A stretch of DNA of 64,000 nucleotides, from positions 62,001-126,000 of the forward strand of contig JAFAJV010000108.1 of assembly GCA_019235995.1 (NCBI GenBank), in the 5' to 3' direction. Made by a program: the position numbers and the translations under genes. Source of the DNA: Vulcanimicrobiota bacterium (lineage in GTDB: Bacteria > Vulcanimicrobiota > Vulcanimicrobiia > Vulcanimicrobiales > Vulcanimicrobiaceae). The notes under the pieces were generated by a model. That model was not told the origin of the DNA and did not search any database. It was given only the letters and a program-made list of their open reading frames with translations. Positions 55,758 to 64,000 of the stretch are shown piece by piece (position 1 is the first letter of the stretch; the number at the start of each line of letters is the position of its first letter).

Positions 55758-56570
55758 TCAAGGACCCTTGATCGAGTCGCGCATCGCGGCGGCGATGTTC
55801 TTGAGCGCGGGATCGCCCGACGCGTCGGCCGTCGCGCGCGCGAATGCGCTGCGCGCCGCGGCGTGCTCACCCTGCCGCAGCAGCACGACGCCGAGCGCGA
55901 AACGCGCGCGCGCGTAGCCGGGCGCGAGCGCGAGCGCGCTATTCAGCTCGCGCTCCGCGGCGTCGAAGCGCCCGAGCCGTTCTTCGGCGAGCGCGAGGTT
56001 GTAGTGCGCGACGGCATACGACGGATTGCCGTGCAGCAGCTTGCCGAAGTCCTCGCGCGCCGTCGCCGCATCGCCGGCCTCCAGCGCGACGATCCCGCGC
56101 GAATAGAGCGCGCGCGCCGAATCGGGAGCAAGGGCCACGTAACGGTCGGCGATCCGGCGCGCTTCCGCCAAGTCGCCGCGCGCCAAGTCGACGGCGACGA
56201 GGTTGGCCATTGCCGCCAAGAATTCGGGGTCGCGGGCGAGGGCCGTGCGCAGCGCGCGCGCCGCGTCGTCGTTGCGTTGCAGGTTCGCGTACGCGATCGC
56301 CAAATCGTATTGCGCCGTCGAGCCCTTCGGCTCGGGCGGATTCAGTTCGACGATGCGGTCGAACTCGGCAGCCGCGCCTTTCCAATCGCCGCGCGCCTCG
56401 GCATCGAGGCCGAACTTGAATCGCTCTTCGACCTCACGTGCCGTCGCGAACGCGCGCAACGCCGGTGCGGAGGTCGTGCGCGGTAGGGGCGTCGAGGGCG
56501 CATACGTCTGCGCCGCTCCCGAGGTCGTCATCAGCTGCACGAGAAGGGCGGCGAGAAGCAGAGCGCGCAT
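55758..56570 (-). CDS. Exported TPR-repeat protein
   Basis: A 270-residue protein with a signal peptide (residues 1-20) and about five TPR units from residue ~48 (AEARGDWKGAAAEFDRIVEL, AQYDLAIAYANLQRNDDAARAL, ALYSRGIVALEAGDAATA, AHYNLALAEERLGRFDAAER, ARFALGVVLLRQGEHAAA). TPR proteins act as assembly scaffolds; here a role in assembling the neighbouring electron-transfer proteins is possible but unproven. It lies 88 bases upstream of the cupredoxin operon. Confidence 0.82.
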   Translation of the reverse strand: MRALLLAALLVQLMTTSGAAQTYAPSTPLPRTTSAPALRAFATAREVEERFKFGLDAEARGDWKGAAAEFDRIVELNPPEPKGSTAQYDLAIAYANLQRNDDAARALRTALARDPEFLAAMANLVAVDLARGDLAEARRIADRYVALAPDSARALYSRGIVALEAGDAATAREDFGKLLHGNPSYAVAHYNLALAEERLGRFDAAERELNSALALAPGYARARFALGVVLLRQGEHAAARSAFARATADASGDPALKNIAAAMRDSIKGP

Positions 56571-56573
56571 CGC

Positions 56574-56843
56574 TCACGGAGTGCTGGGGTCGGTGGGGAG
56601 CTCGGACGCGCGAGCGTCCTTGGATGCCGCCGCATGCTCGGGCTTGCACTGCCAACCGATCCGCCCCGCCGACGTGATGGGGCCGAGCAGGGCGGGGGCA
56701 GACGAGGGCGTCAGCGCTCCATCCAGCATCGCTTGCAGCGAGGCTGCGCCCGCCAGGGCGAAGCGCCCGGACAACAAGGTGCCGGCGAGGAACGCGACCG
56801 CGAGGACGCTGGAGGCCAGGGTTCTTGACACTATCTGTATCAT
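56574..56843 (-). CDS. Small exported protein
   Basis: An 89-residue protein with an N-terminal hydrophobic signal or anchor (residues ~8-34: LASSVLAVAFLAGTLLSGRF) and a polar tail with one Cys (IGWQCKPEHA). No family recognised. The TGA ends three bases before the start of the TPR gene, so they are likely co-transcribed. The ATG at 56843 lies just five bases from a GAAAGTCTAAA motif and 22 bases from the divergent receptor-like gene. Confidence 0.6.
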   Translation of the reverse strand: MIQIVSRTLASSVLAVAFLAGTLLSGRFALAGAASLQAMLDGALTPSSAPALLGPITSAGRIGWQCKPEHAAASKDARASELPTDPSTP

Positions 56844-56847
56844 AGCC

Positions 56848-56858
56848 GAAAGTCTAAA
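56848..56858. promoter_or_regulatory. GAAAGTCTAAA motif, copy 2
   Basis: Exact copy of the 11-base word at 55725-55735, placed in the 21-base gap between the divergent small exported protein and the TonB-receptor-like gene. Its position right next to the minus-strand ATG leaves little space for a normal promoter, so an operator or translational role is as likely as a promoter. Confidence 0.35.
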
Positions 56859-56864
56859 GAATCC

Positions 56865-58706
56865 GTGAATCGCTCGCTGGAGTGCGCCGCGGCGCTGCTG
56901 ATCGTGACGCTCGTGGCGGCACCGGCGTCGGCCCAGGTCCCCCTCATCGTGGGATCCGTCCGGGACCAGCGAGGTACGCCGGTCGACGGAGCGCTCGTCA
57001 GCGGGCGGGGCCCGGACGGCCGCGTCGCCCAGACCCTTACGGACTCCGCGGGAACCTTTGCGCTGCGCGGCCAGGGCCTCGTGTTGCTGGTGACGTGCCG
57101 GTACTGCGAGCCGACCAGGCTCGCGCCCGGCCCCTCGGGCGCGCCGGTCGTGGCCATCGTGCGGCGCTATCAGGCGCTGTTGGCGGACGGGCCGTCGAGC
57201 GCCGATCTCGATAATCTGCCCTACTCGCACGTAGAGTCCGCGCTCGCGCTTCACCCCTTCCAGTTGCTCTCTGCGAGCATGACGCCGTATCCCGGCTCGA
57301 GCCTGAGCGACCGGGGTCTCTCCCCGAGCGGCTCGCTGTTGATCGACGACGGCGTGCCGAACTACGACATCGTCAACGGTCTATCGCCCTACTCGTTCAT
57401 CCCCGCGAGCTACGAGCGCGACGCGGCGTTCACGAATGCGACGGGCGCCTTTCGATACGGAGATCAAGCCGGCGGTGGAGTCGTCGCGCTCTCGCCGTTC
57501 GGCGCGGGTCCCAACGGCCAGGTCGTCACGCTGGGCAGCGACACGATCCTGCGCGCTGCGGCCGGGTCGGATGCCGCGGGAATCGTGGCCGGCTCCTTCA
57601 CGAACAACGAGGAATCTCGCCAACGTACCGATCTCTTTGCGGACGTGCCGCTGCCCGCCGATCAGTCCTTCGGCGTTACCGCCGGGAGCGAGCAGGGGCG
57701 CGATTATGAATCGCCCACGGCGGCGTTTGCGGGCAGCTTTTCGTTCGCGACTGCCACGTTCAGCGATCCGCGCGTCGTGAACTTGCAAGTCTCGGCGACT
57801 GCGGATCGGGGCAACTACGCCATGTCGGAAGACGAGTATCCGATCTCGACCGTCTGGTCGGATTCGGGTTTTTCCGCCGGAATTCACACGACCGGACCCA
57901 TCGTGGGTTTTGCGGACGTCGCGACGCGTTCGTCGACGGGACTCTACGATGCGCAGGCGCTGCCCGGAGCGCTGCCGCGCGTGGGTGCGATGCTCGAGCA
58001 AACGCGAATCGACGCCGGACTCGAAGCGATCGGCAGCGACTACAACGTCGTGGCCGGCGTCGGCGCGTTCTGGGTGAACTACTCGGGCGGAACCAATGGC
58101 GCGTCGCAACCCGCCAACTCGGCGTTCGTTTTACCGTCGGTGGACGCGCAACTCTTTTCCAACGGAAAGCTGAGCGTCACGCTGCAGGGCAGCGGCTCGT
58201 TCACGCTCCCGACCATTGTGGAACAGTATCAGTATGCGGGCGGCCTGCCGATGCCGCTTCAATCGCTGCGCAGCACGCTCTTCGCGGAGGCGCTGAACTA
58301 CACTGACGGCTCTCGGGTGCGCCTCTCGTTCGAGCAAGCATCCGAGAGCGTCAACGGCGTGTGGTCCGGTACCGTGACCTCGACGGGCTTCGCGGGGACC
58401 TGGCAGATCGCGCCGACGCTGTCGTTGCGCGCCTGGACGATGCACGTCACCGACACGGTGCCGCTCTACGGAGGCGGGTTGCCGTACGGGGGCGCCGCGC
58501 CGACGGTCGCCGCGCTTTGGTTGACGTACGATACGGGCGCGGGCCTGCGCGCCGACGTGATCTATCGGAGGGATCTCCTCGAGGGTGCGCCTTTCTATCA
58601 CGTCGACGGCGCGATCTCCGGACCGCTCGCGAGCCGGGTGCGCTGGTATGCCGGCGCCGAGGACTGGCTTCATCGAACCTTCGTCGACGCCGGAATACGA
58701 TTCTAG
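56865..58706 (+). CDS. TonB-dependent-receptor-like outer-membrane protein
   Basis: A 613-residue protein: signal peptide (1-24, cleaved near ASAQ), a CarboxypepD_reg domain (LIVGSVRDQRGTPVDGALVS ... GTFALRG), a plug-like part (SLLIDDGVPNYDIVNG), then a long run of beta-strands ending in DAGIRF, the terminal aromatic of an outer-membrane barrel. It lacks a clear TonB box and is shorter than usual siderophore receptors (650-800). A CRYC pair lies near residue 85. Divergent from the cytochrome-cupredoxin side, it might import metal for that system; unproven. Confidence 0.78.
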   Translation: MNRSLECAAALLIVTLVAAPASAQVPLIVGSVRDQRGTPVDGALVSGRGPDGRVAQTLTDSAGTFALRGQGLVLLVTCRYCEPTRLAPGPSGAPVVAIVRRYQALLADGPSSADLDNLPYSHVESALALHPFQLLSASMTPYPGSSLSDRGLSPSGSLLIDDGVPNYDIVNGLSPYSFIPASYERDAAFTNATGAFRYGDQAGGGVVALSPFGAGPNGQVVTLGSDTILRAAAGSDAAGIVAGSFTNNEESRQRTDLFADVPLPADQSFGVTAGSEQGRDYESPTAAFAGSFSFATATFSDPRVVNLQVSATADRGNYAMSEDEYPISTVWSDSGFSAGIHTTGPIVGFADVATRSSTGLYDAQALPGALPRVGAMLEQTRIDAGLEAIGSDYNVVAGVGAFWVNYSGGTNGASQPANSAFVLPSVDAQLFSNGKLSVTLQGSGSFTLPTIVEQYQYAGGLPMPLQSLRSTLFAEALNYTDGSRVRLSFEQASESVNGVWSGTVTSTGFAGTWQIAPTLSLRAWTMHVTDTVPLYGGGLPYGGAAPTVAALWLTYDTGAGLRADVIYRRDLLEGAPFYHVDGAISGPLASRVRWYAGAEDWLHRTFVDAGIRF

Positions 58707-58726
58707 GCGTTACGCGTTAGAGCGCG

Positions 58727-60976
58727 CTACTCGTCGTGCCGGCCATGAGGACGGCGGCGGCGGCGGGTGGGCGGCGCGCCCGGCGCGCTCGCGGCGCTGG
58801 GTTCGCGAGGTTCGCGCGGCGGGCGCGGGCCTCGGCCCGCGTAGTCCCCATTTGCGGAGACGCCGCCGAGCAGCGCCTTGCGCGACAGATTGACGCGCCC
58901 CTGTGAGTCGATCTCGACGACCTTGACCATGATCTCATCGCCGACCTTGACGACGTCTTCCACCTTTTCGACGCGCGTCGGCGCCAGCTGACTGATGTGG
59001 ACGAGGCCCTCCTTACCGGGAAGGATCTGGACGAAGGCGCCGATCGTGATGATACGTGTGACCGTGCCGCGGTAGGTTTCTCCGACGACGACCTCCTTGG
59101 TGAGGTTCTCGACGATCTGCTTGGCCTTGTCGCCCGCGGCGCCGTTCAGCGACGTGATGAAGACGCTGCCGTCGTCCTCGATGTCGATCTTCTCCACGCC
59201 CGTGTCCGCGATGATCTTGTTGATGACCTTACCGCCCGGACCGATGACGTCTTTGATCTTCGCCGGGTCGATCTTGATCACGATCATGCGCGGCGCGTAC
59301 GGTGACAGCTCGGCGCGCGGCCCAGCGATGGTCTCCACTAGCTTGTCGATGATCGCGTGGCGCGACTTGCGTGCCTGCTGCATCGCCTCGCGCATGATCG
59401 CGACGGTGACGCCCTGCACCTTGATGTCCATCTGGATCGCGGTGATGCCCTTCTTGGTGCCGGCGACCTTGAAGTCCATCTCGCCGAGCGCGTCCTCGAT
59501 ACCTTGAATGTCGGTCAGGATCGCGTACTTGTCGCCCTTGAGAATCAAACCCATCGCGACGCCGGCCACGTGATCGCGAATCGGGACGCCGGCGTCCATC
59601 AACGCGAGCGTGGATCCGCACACTGACGCCATCGACGACGAGCCGTTGGATTCCAGCACCTCGCTGATAAGGCGCAGCGTGTAAGGAAACTCGTCCTTGG
59701 GAGGCAGTAACGGCTCGAGCGCGCGCTCCGCGAGGTGGCCGTGGCCGATCTCGCGGCGTCCGGGCCCGCGCATCGGTCGCGTCTCGCCGACCGAGTAGGG
59801 CGGAAAGTTGTAGAAGTGCATGTAGCGCTTGTCTTCGAGCGCGACGATCCCGTCGAGCCGCTGCGCGTCGCTCGTCGAGCCGAGAGTGGCCGCGGTAAAG
59901 ACCTGCGTCTGGCCCCGAGTGAAGATACCCGAGCCGTGTACGCGCGGGACGTAGTGTACCTTGCACCAAATCGGGCGAACCTCGTCGGGCTTGCGCCCAT
60001 CGGGCCGAATCTTCTCGTCGACGACCATGGTCCGAAGCTCGTCTTCCTCCATGGCCTTGATGACCTTGTAGAACTCTTTCGCCGAGCTGGGGGACTCGAG
60101 CAGCGCCTTGACGGCGTCGTCCTTCTTGCCGCAGCGTGCCAGCGCTTCGTCGACGTTCAGCTCTCCGAACGCCGCCTCGCGCTTGTGCTTATCGACGATG
60201 CGCATCGCCTTCGCGACGTCTTTGCCGAAGTTCTTGCGGAGCCAGCGCTCGAGATCGGGATCGACCGCTGTGACCGGAAACTCGCGCTTGCGTTTACCGG
60301 CCTTTTTCGCGAGGCCATCGATGGCCGCAACGATCTTGCGGATCTCGCCGTGCGCAAACTCGACGGCACCGAGGAAATCTTCCTCGTCGATCTCGTCGCC
60401 GCCGCCCTCGACCATCATGACCGCGTCGGCGGTGCCGGCGATGACGATGTCCATTCCGCCCGTCTCGTATTGCGGCAGCGTGGGATTACAGATGTACTGA
60501 CCGCTCTCGTCGCGGCCGACGCGCACCGCGGCGACGGTGCGATCGAATGGGATGTCGCTCAACGCGAGCGCCGCGCCGGCGGCGCAGACGCCGAGCACGT
60601 CGGCATCGAGCTCGGGATCTACCGAGAAGACGGTCGCGACGATCTGAACGTCGTTGCGAAATCCGTCGGGGAAGAGCGGACGGATCGGGCGATCGATTTG
60701 CCGGGAGCTGAGCACCGCGTGCTCTGGGGGCCGGCCTTCGCGCTTGATGTAACCGCCGGGGATCTTTCCGGCTGCGTACATCTTCTCTTCGAAATCGCAG
60801 GTTAGCGGGAAAAAGTCGATGCCTTCGCGAGGCTTCTCGGAAGCGGTGACGGCGCAAAGCACGACGTTTTGGTCGCCATAACGAACCAGAGCGGAGCCGT
60901 TTGCTTGCTTCGCGAGCTCGCCGGTTTCGATGACCATCGTGCGCCCGCCGACCGTTAAACTTACGGATTCGGGCAC
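58727..60976 (-). CDS. pnp: Polyribonucleotide nucleotidyltransferase (PNPase)
   Basis: A 749-residue 3'-5' exoribonuclease: two RNase PH domains (first from residue ~5, second with [13 protein letters not shown] and [13 protein letters not shown]), then KH ([20 protein letters not shown]) and S1 ([20 protein letters not shown]) domains and a basic Pro/Arg-rich tail ([12 protein letters not shown]). GTG start with TAGGAG five bases upstream. In many bacteria rpsO immediately precedes pnp; here a transketolase pair on the other strand separates them. Confidence 0.97.
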   Translation of the reverse strand: MPESVSLTVGGRTMVIETGELAKQANGSALVRYGDQNVVLCAVTASEKPREGIDFFPLTCDFEEKMYAAGKIPGGYIKREGRPPEHAVLSSRQIDRPIRPLFPDGFRNDVQIVATVFSVDPELDADVLGVCAAGAALALSDIPFDRTVAAVRVGRDESGQYICNPTLPQYETGGMDIVIAGTADAVMMVEGGGDEIDEEDFLGAVEFAHGEIRKIVAAIDGLAKKAGKRKREFPVTAVDPDLERWLRKNFGKDVAKAMRIVDKHKREAAFGELNVDEALARCGKKDDAVKALLESPSSAKEFYKVIKAMEEDELRTMVVDEKIRPDGRKPDEVRPIWCKVHYVPRVHGSGIFTRGQTQVFTAATLGSTSDAQRLDGIVALEDKRYMHFYNFPPYSVGETRPMRGPGRREIGHGHLAERALEPLLPPKDEFPYTLRLISEVLESNGSSSMASVCGSTLALMDAGVPIRDHVAGVAMGLILKGDKYAILTDIQGIEDALGEMDFKVAGTKKGITAIQMDIKVQGVTVAIMREAMQQARKSRHAIIDKLVETIAGPRAELSPYAPRMIVIKIDPAKIKDVIGPGGKVINKIIADTGVEKIDIEDDGSVFITSLNGAAGDKAKQIVENLTKEVVVGETYRGTVTRIITIGAFVQILPGKEGLVHISQLAPTRVEKVEDVVKVGDEIMVKVVEIDSQGRVNLSRKALLGGVSANGDYAGRGPRPPREPREPSAASAPGAPPTRRRRRPHGRHDE

Positions 60977-61130
60977 ATTATCTCCTAATTCGAAATTCTC
61001 TTATTCTTGATTACGCCGCCCGAGGTTCGGGAGGATTCGAAGTGCGACCTGCCCGGCGCGCTCGCCGAGCTACAAACGTCGCATCGCCTCTCCTAGGTTC
61101 CGAAGCAATCCGGCGGTAATAACGGCTCCC
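60977..61130. other. Divergent promoter region pnp / transketolase
   Basis: These 154 bases hold no gene. The pnp side is AT-rich (CGAAATTCTCTTATTCTTGATT at 60991 onward on the plus strand, given in part) and carries the pnp ribosome site. The transketolase side is GC-rich with no obvious -10. No clear terminator or riboswitch is seen. Confidence 0.4.
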
Positions 61131-61991
61131 ATGCAAACGCTTACGCCGGAGACGTTGAAAGCGCTCCGGCTGAAGGCCAACGACGTCCGCCAAGGCATCA
61201 TCCGTTCGCTGCTCGCCGCGGGCTCCGGACATTCCGCCGGACCGCTCGACATGTCGGACGTGTTCACGGCGCTCTACGGCTACCTGATGCGCCACGACCC
61301 GTCCCGCCCGGACTGGCCCGACCGCGATCGGTTGCTGCTCTCGTGCGGTCACATCGCGCCGGTGCGCTACTCCGCGATGGCGAATTTCGGCTACTTCCCC
61401 ATCGACGAGCTGCTGACGCTGCGGAAGTTCGGCTCGCGCCTGCAAGGCCACCCGGAGCGCGTCAGCCTACCCGCGGTCGAGACGACCTCCGGACCGCTGG
61501 GGGAAGGCCTCGCCCAAGGCGTCGGCATGGCGCTCGGCGCCAAGATGGACGGCAAGGACTTTCGCGTGTGGGTCGTCACCTCGGATGCGGAGCATCAATG
61601 CGGGCTGCATTGGGAAGCGGTGCTGACGGGAGCCAAATTCAAACTCGACAACCTCACCGCCGTCGTCGACCGGAATTTCATCCAGATCGACGGCAGCACC
61701 GAAGACGTCATGCCGCTCGAACCGCTGATCGACAAGTACCGGGCTTTCAACTGGGAGGTGCTCGAGTGCGACGGCAACGACATCGAGGCCTTCGTTGAGA
61801 CCGCGCAGCGCGCCACGCGGTGCACGGACAGGCCGCAGGTGATCGTGGCGCGCACGGTCCCCGGTAAGGGCGTGTCGTTCATGGAAGGCGACTACACGTG
61901 GCACGGAAAGCCGCCGAACGCACAGCAGGCCGACGAAGCGCTGCGGGAGCTCGCTGCGGAACGGGAAAGCATCGCGGCGTGCGCACCTTAG
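61131..61991 (+). CDS. Transketolase, N-terminal (TPP-binding) subunit
   Basis: A 286-residue half-transketolase carrying the pyrophosphate domain. GSGHSAGPLDMSDVFTALY, SCGHIAPVRYSAMANFGYF and TTSGPLGEGLAQGVGMALG are family motifs. The TPP-Mg motif GDGE is SDAE (TSDAEHQCGLHWEA), keeping the Asp, with the partner Asn in VVDRN. Split transketolases are common outside model bacteria. It supplies sugar phosphates together with rpiB. The next subunit overlaps its end by 13 bases. Confidence 0.9.
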   Translation: MQTLTPETLKALRLKANDVRQGIIRSLLAAGSGHSAGPLDMSDVFTALYGYLMRHDPSRPDWPDRDRLLLSCGHIAPVRYSAMANFGYFPIDELLTLRKFGSRLQGHPERVSLPAVETTSGPLGEGLAQGVGMALGAKMDGKDFRVWVVTSDAEHQCGLHWEAVLTGAKFKLDNLTAVVDRNFIQIDGSTEDVMPLEPLIDKYRAFNWEVLECDGNDIEAFVETAQRATRCTDRPQVIVARTVPGKGVSFMEGDYTWHGKPPNAQQADEALRELAAERESIAACAP

Positions 61992-62983
61992 ACGCCGCCG
62001 CCTTCTCCATGCATCTCGTCGACTATCGGGCCGGCGATCTCAAGCAGGTGCCCACGCGCAACGGCTTCGGCGAGGGTCTGATCGAGGCGGGCTCGCGCAA
62101 CCTCAACGTGCTCGGCATCTGCGCCGATCTTTCCGAGTCGACGCGCTTCGAGGGCTTTCGCAAGGCGCATCCGCGGCAATACATCGAGATCGGCGTCTCC
62201 GAGCAGATGCTCGTCGCGATGGCAGGCGGCCTGGCGGCGGTCGGAAAGGTGCCGTGGATCGCAAGCTATGCGATGTTCAACCCGGGCCGATCCTGGGAGC
62301 AAGTGCGCACGATCATGGCGCTCAATGAGACGAACGTGAAGATCGCGGGTGCGCACGCCGGCGTCTCGGTCGGCCCGGACGGCGCCACGCATCAGGCGAT
62401 CGAGGATATCGCGATCATGCGCGTGATTCCGCACATGCTCGTCGTGGTGCCGTGCGACGCGGTGCAGACGAAGAAGGCGACGCTCGCGCTCTCCGAAGCT
62501 TGGGGCCCGACGTATCTTCGGTTCGGCCGCGAGAAGTCGGCGGTGATCACGACGGAGCAGACGCCGTTCGAAATCGGCAAGGCGCAGACGTTCCGTGAGG
62601 GTCGCGACGTCGCCATCGTCGCGTGCGGCATCCTCGTCTATAACGCGCTCATCGCCGCCGATCGCTTAGCCCGTGAGGACGGCATCGAGTGCCGCGTCGT
62701 CAACAATCATACGATCAAGCCGATGGACGAGGCTGCGATCCTGGACGCGGCCCGCGCGTGCGCTGCGATCGTGACGGTCGAGGAGCATCAGCAGCACGGC
62801 GGAATGGGCTCGCGCGTGGCGGAGATCCTCGCCGCGTACCACCCAACGCCGATGGAATTCGTGGGAGTGAACGACCGCTTCGGTCAATCGGGAGACCCCG
62901 CGGAGCTCATCGAGCACTACGGCATGGGCGTCGGAGCGATCGAGCAGGCCGTCCGTCGCGCCTACCGCCGAAAAACGGCCTAA
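61979..62983 (+). CDS. Transketolase, C-terminal subunit
   Basis: A 334-residue partner carrying the pyrimidine-binding and C-terminal domains. The TPP-activating Glu is in [37 protein letters not shown] and [16 protein letters not shown] are standard. I take the GTG at 61979, coupled to the first subunit; an ATG at 62009 is an alternative. The stop overlaps the rpsO stop on the other strand. Confidence 0.92.
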   Translation: MRTLDAAAFSMHLVDYRAGDLKQVPTRNGFGEGLIEAGSRNLNVLGICADLSESTRFEGFRKAHPRQYIEIGVSEQMLVAMAGGLAAVGKVPWIASYAMFNPGRSWEQVRTIMALNETNVKIAGAHAGVSVGPDGATHQAIEDIAIMRVIPHMLVVVPCDAVQTKKATLALSEAWGPTYLRFGREKSAVITTEQTPFEIGKAQTFREGRDVAIVACGILVYNALIAADRLAREDGIECRVVNNHTIKPMDEAAILDAARACAAIVTVEEHQQHGGMGSRVAEILAAYHPTPMEFVGVNDRFGQSGDPAELIEHYGMGVGAIEQAVRRAYRRKTA

Positions 62984-63249
62984 CGTCTCAGGCCGAGTTC
63001 GCCGATGAGACTGCGGTAGCGTTCGAGATTCTTGTCGTGGAGGTAGTTGAGCAGGCGGCGGCGCTGGCCGACCTGCAACAGCAGGCCGCGCCGGCTGTGG
63101 TGATCCTTCTTGTGGACCTTCAGGTGTTCGGTCAGCTGATTGATCGACGCCGTTAGCATCGCGATCTGCACTTCGGCGGAACCGGTATCGTTCGATCCCC
63201 GGCCGTATTTTGTGCTGATCTCGGACTTCTGTTCTTTCGTGAGCGGCAC
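62980..63249 (-). CDS. rpsO: 30S ribosomal protein S15
   Basis: An 89-residue S15 binding the 16S central domain. [24 protein letters not shown] and [22 protein letters not shown] are diagnostic. GTG start with AAGGAG nine bases upstream. The ~120-base leader up to the divergent SDR gene is GC-rich and could hold an S15 autoregulatory fold, but no defined pseudoknot can be claimed by eye. Confidence 0.97.
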   Translation of the reverse strand: MPLTKEQKSEISTKYGRGSNDTGSAEVQIAMLTASINQLTEHLKVHKKDHHSRRGLLLQVGQRRRLLNYLHDKNLERYRSLIGELGLRR

Positions 63250-63372
63250 GTAGATTGGCTCCTTGCACAGGATGGTCTCGCTCGGGGACAGATTGCTCGC
63301 GACCGTCCCGGCGACCGGCCTAGGATACCAAAGGCTCCGACACGGCGCAAGGTGAGCGCGCGCGGCCGCACA

Positions 63373-64000
63373 ATGAGCGGACCCATGGAGCTCGGGTTGC
63401 ACGGCAGGGCGGCGGTCGTCACCGGAGCGAGCGCCGGGCTCGGAGAGGCCGTCGCGCTCGCACTGGCGCGCGAAGGCGTCTCGCTTGCGCTGGGAGCGCG
63501 GGACGTCGTGCGGCTCGACGCCGTCGCGCAGAATGCCAAGCGGCTCGGCGCACCGCGGGCGCGCGGCTTCGCGCTCGACCTTCGAGATCCGGACTCGATC
63601 GGCTCGATGCTCGACGCAGCGCGCGGTTTCGTGGGAGATGCCGACATCCTCGTGCTCAACGGCGGCGGCCCGAAGCCGGGACGATTCGGCGACGTCGACT
63701 TCGGCGACTGGGACGCCGCCTACCGGCTGTTGCTGCGCAGCATGCTGCAGCTTACCGGCGCACTGGTTCCGAGGATGCGCGCGAAAGGTTGGGGACGCGT
63801 CGTCGCGCTGACGTCGACCGCGGTCAAGCAGCCGATCGACACGCTCGTGCTCTCCAACGCGTTTCGCACCGCGCTCGTCGCCGCGCTGCGCACGCTCGCC
63901 GCCGAGGTCGCGCGCGAGGGCGTCACGGTCAACTGTATCGCCACCGGGCGCGTGGACACCGCGCGTCTGCGCGCACTCTATGACGACGACGAGACGAAAC
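63373..64000 (+). CDS. Short-chain dehydrogenase/reductase (cut by window end)
   Basis: The first 209 codons of an SDR. The NAD(P) loop [17 protein letters not shown] and NGGGPKP are clear. The catalytic Ser region reads LTSTAVKQP, but the usual YxxxK is absent: [15 protein letters not shown] occupies its place. This matches a known divergent SDR subgroup often mislabelled as 3-oxoacyl-ACP reductase. An ATG at 63385 is an alternative start. The 3' end lies outside the window. Confidence 0.85.
   Translation, partial: MSGPMELGLHGRAAVVTGASAGLGEAVALALAREGVSLALGARDVVRLDAVAQNAKRLGAPRARGFALDLRDPDSIGSMLDAARGFVGDADILVLNGGGPKPGRFGDVDFGDWDAAYRLLLRSMLQLTGALVPRMRAKGWGRVVALTSTAVKQPIDTLVLSNAFRTALVAALRTLAAEVAREGVTVNCIATGRVDTARLRALYDDDETK

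Noticed and set aside
56865-58706. CRYC in the receptor-like protein as a heme site.
   Set aside because: There is no His after the second Cys, so it is not a c-type heme motif.

Overview
The window is one contiguous, high-G+C, gene-dense stretch of a bacterial chromosome. It encodes a diderm cell: there is an OstA/LptA-like protein, an outer-membrane cytochrome-porin, a TonB-receptor-like barrel and many lipoproteins. GTG and TTG starts and 4-nt stop/start overlaps are very common. The gene content and order suggest an uncultured lineage near Eremiobacterota (WPS-2), but this is inference without a phylogenetic test. Nothing looks like a plasmid or prophage, and I see no CRISPR array, transposase or rRNA.

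Layout. 1-5.7 kb: a tightly coupled minus-strand operon (dipeptide-epimerase/DgcA-like, DUF1611/DgcN-like, peptide-binding lipoprotein, C39-like peptidase, family-5 uracil-DNA glycosylase) behind a structured leader. 5.9-11.1 kb: TIM-barrel protein, rpiB-glyA-dCMP deaminase, wecA/tagO and wecB. 11.1-18.7 kb: complete F-type ATP synthase operon (atpZ, I, B, E, two b-type genes, H, A, G, D, C), broken only by a palindromic element between atpG and atpD; atpD carries an in-frame repeat-derived insertion. 18.7-23.8 kb: murA, mreB, tsaC, lptA-like and rarA, ending in a hairpin. 23.9-31.9 kb: cysteine desulfurase, DUF948, YtxH, an RsbV/RsbW/SigB-type module (the kinase lacks its N-box Asn), alaS and two envelope proteins. 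31.9-37.4 kb: thioredoxin/DUF255 protein, then an NHEJ operon (two LigD pieces plus Ku). 37.4-42.5 kb: two MFS transporters, an HtrA-like protease without an export signal, tRNA-Leu(CAG) with an odd inverted repeat in its 3' flank, and a lipid kinase. 42.6-46.8 kb: a CadC-like TPR regulator and a YtrA-type GntR/ABC exporter operon with a clear promoter-operator and two small unannotated proteins.

46.8-56.9 kb is the most interesting part: a long minus-strand array encoding a cupredoxin lipoprotein, a cupredoxin-SCO fusion, two more cupredoxin lipoproteins, a Cyc2-like monoheme cytochrome-porin, a two-component system, UbiD, UbiA and a periplasmic binding protein. Together they read as a candidate outer-membrane-to-periplasm electron conduit with its own copper chaperone and regulator, next to quinone-biosynthesis genes. 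A TPR protein, a small exported protein and a divergent TonB-receptor-like protein flank it. 58.7-64 kb: pnp and rpsO separated by a split transketolase on the other strand, and a short-chain dehydrogenase cut by the window end.
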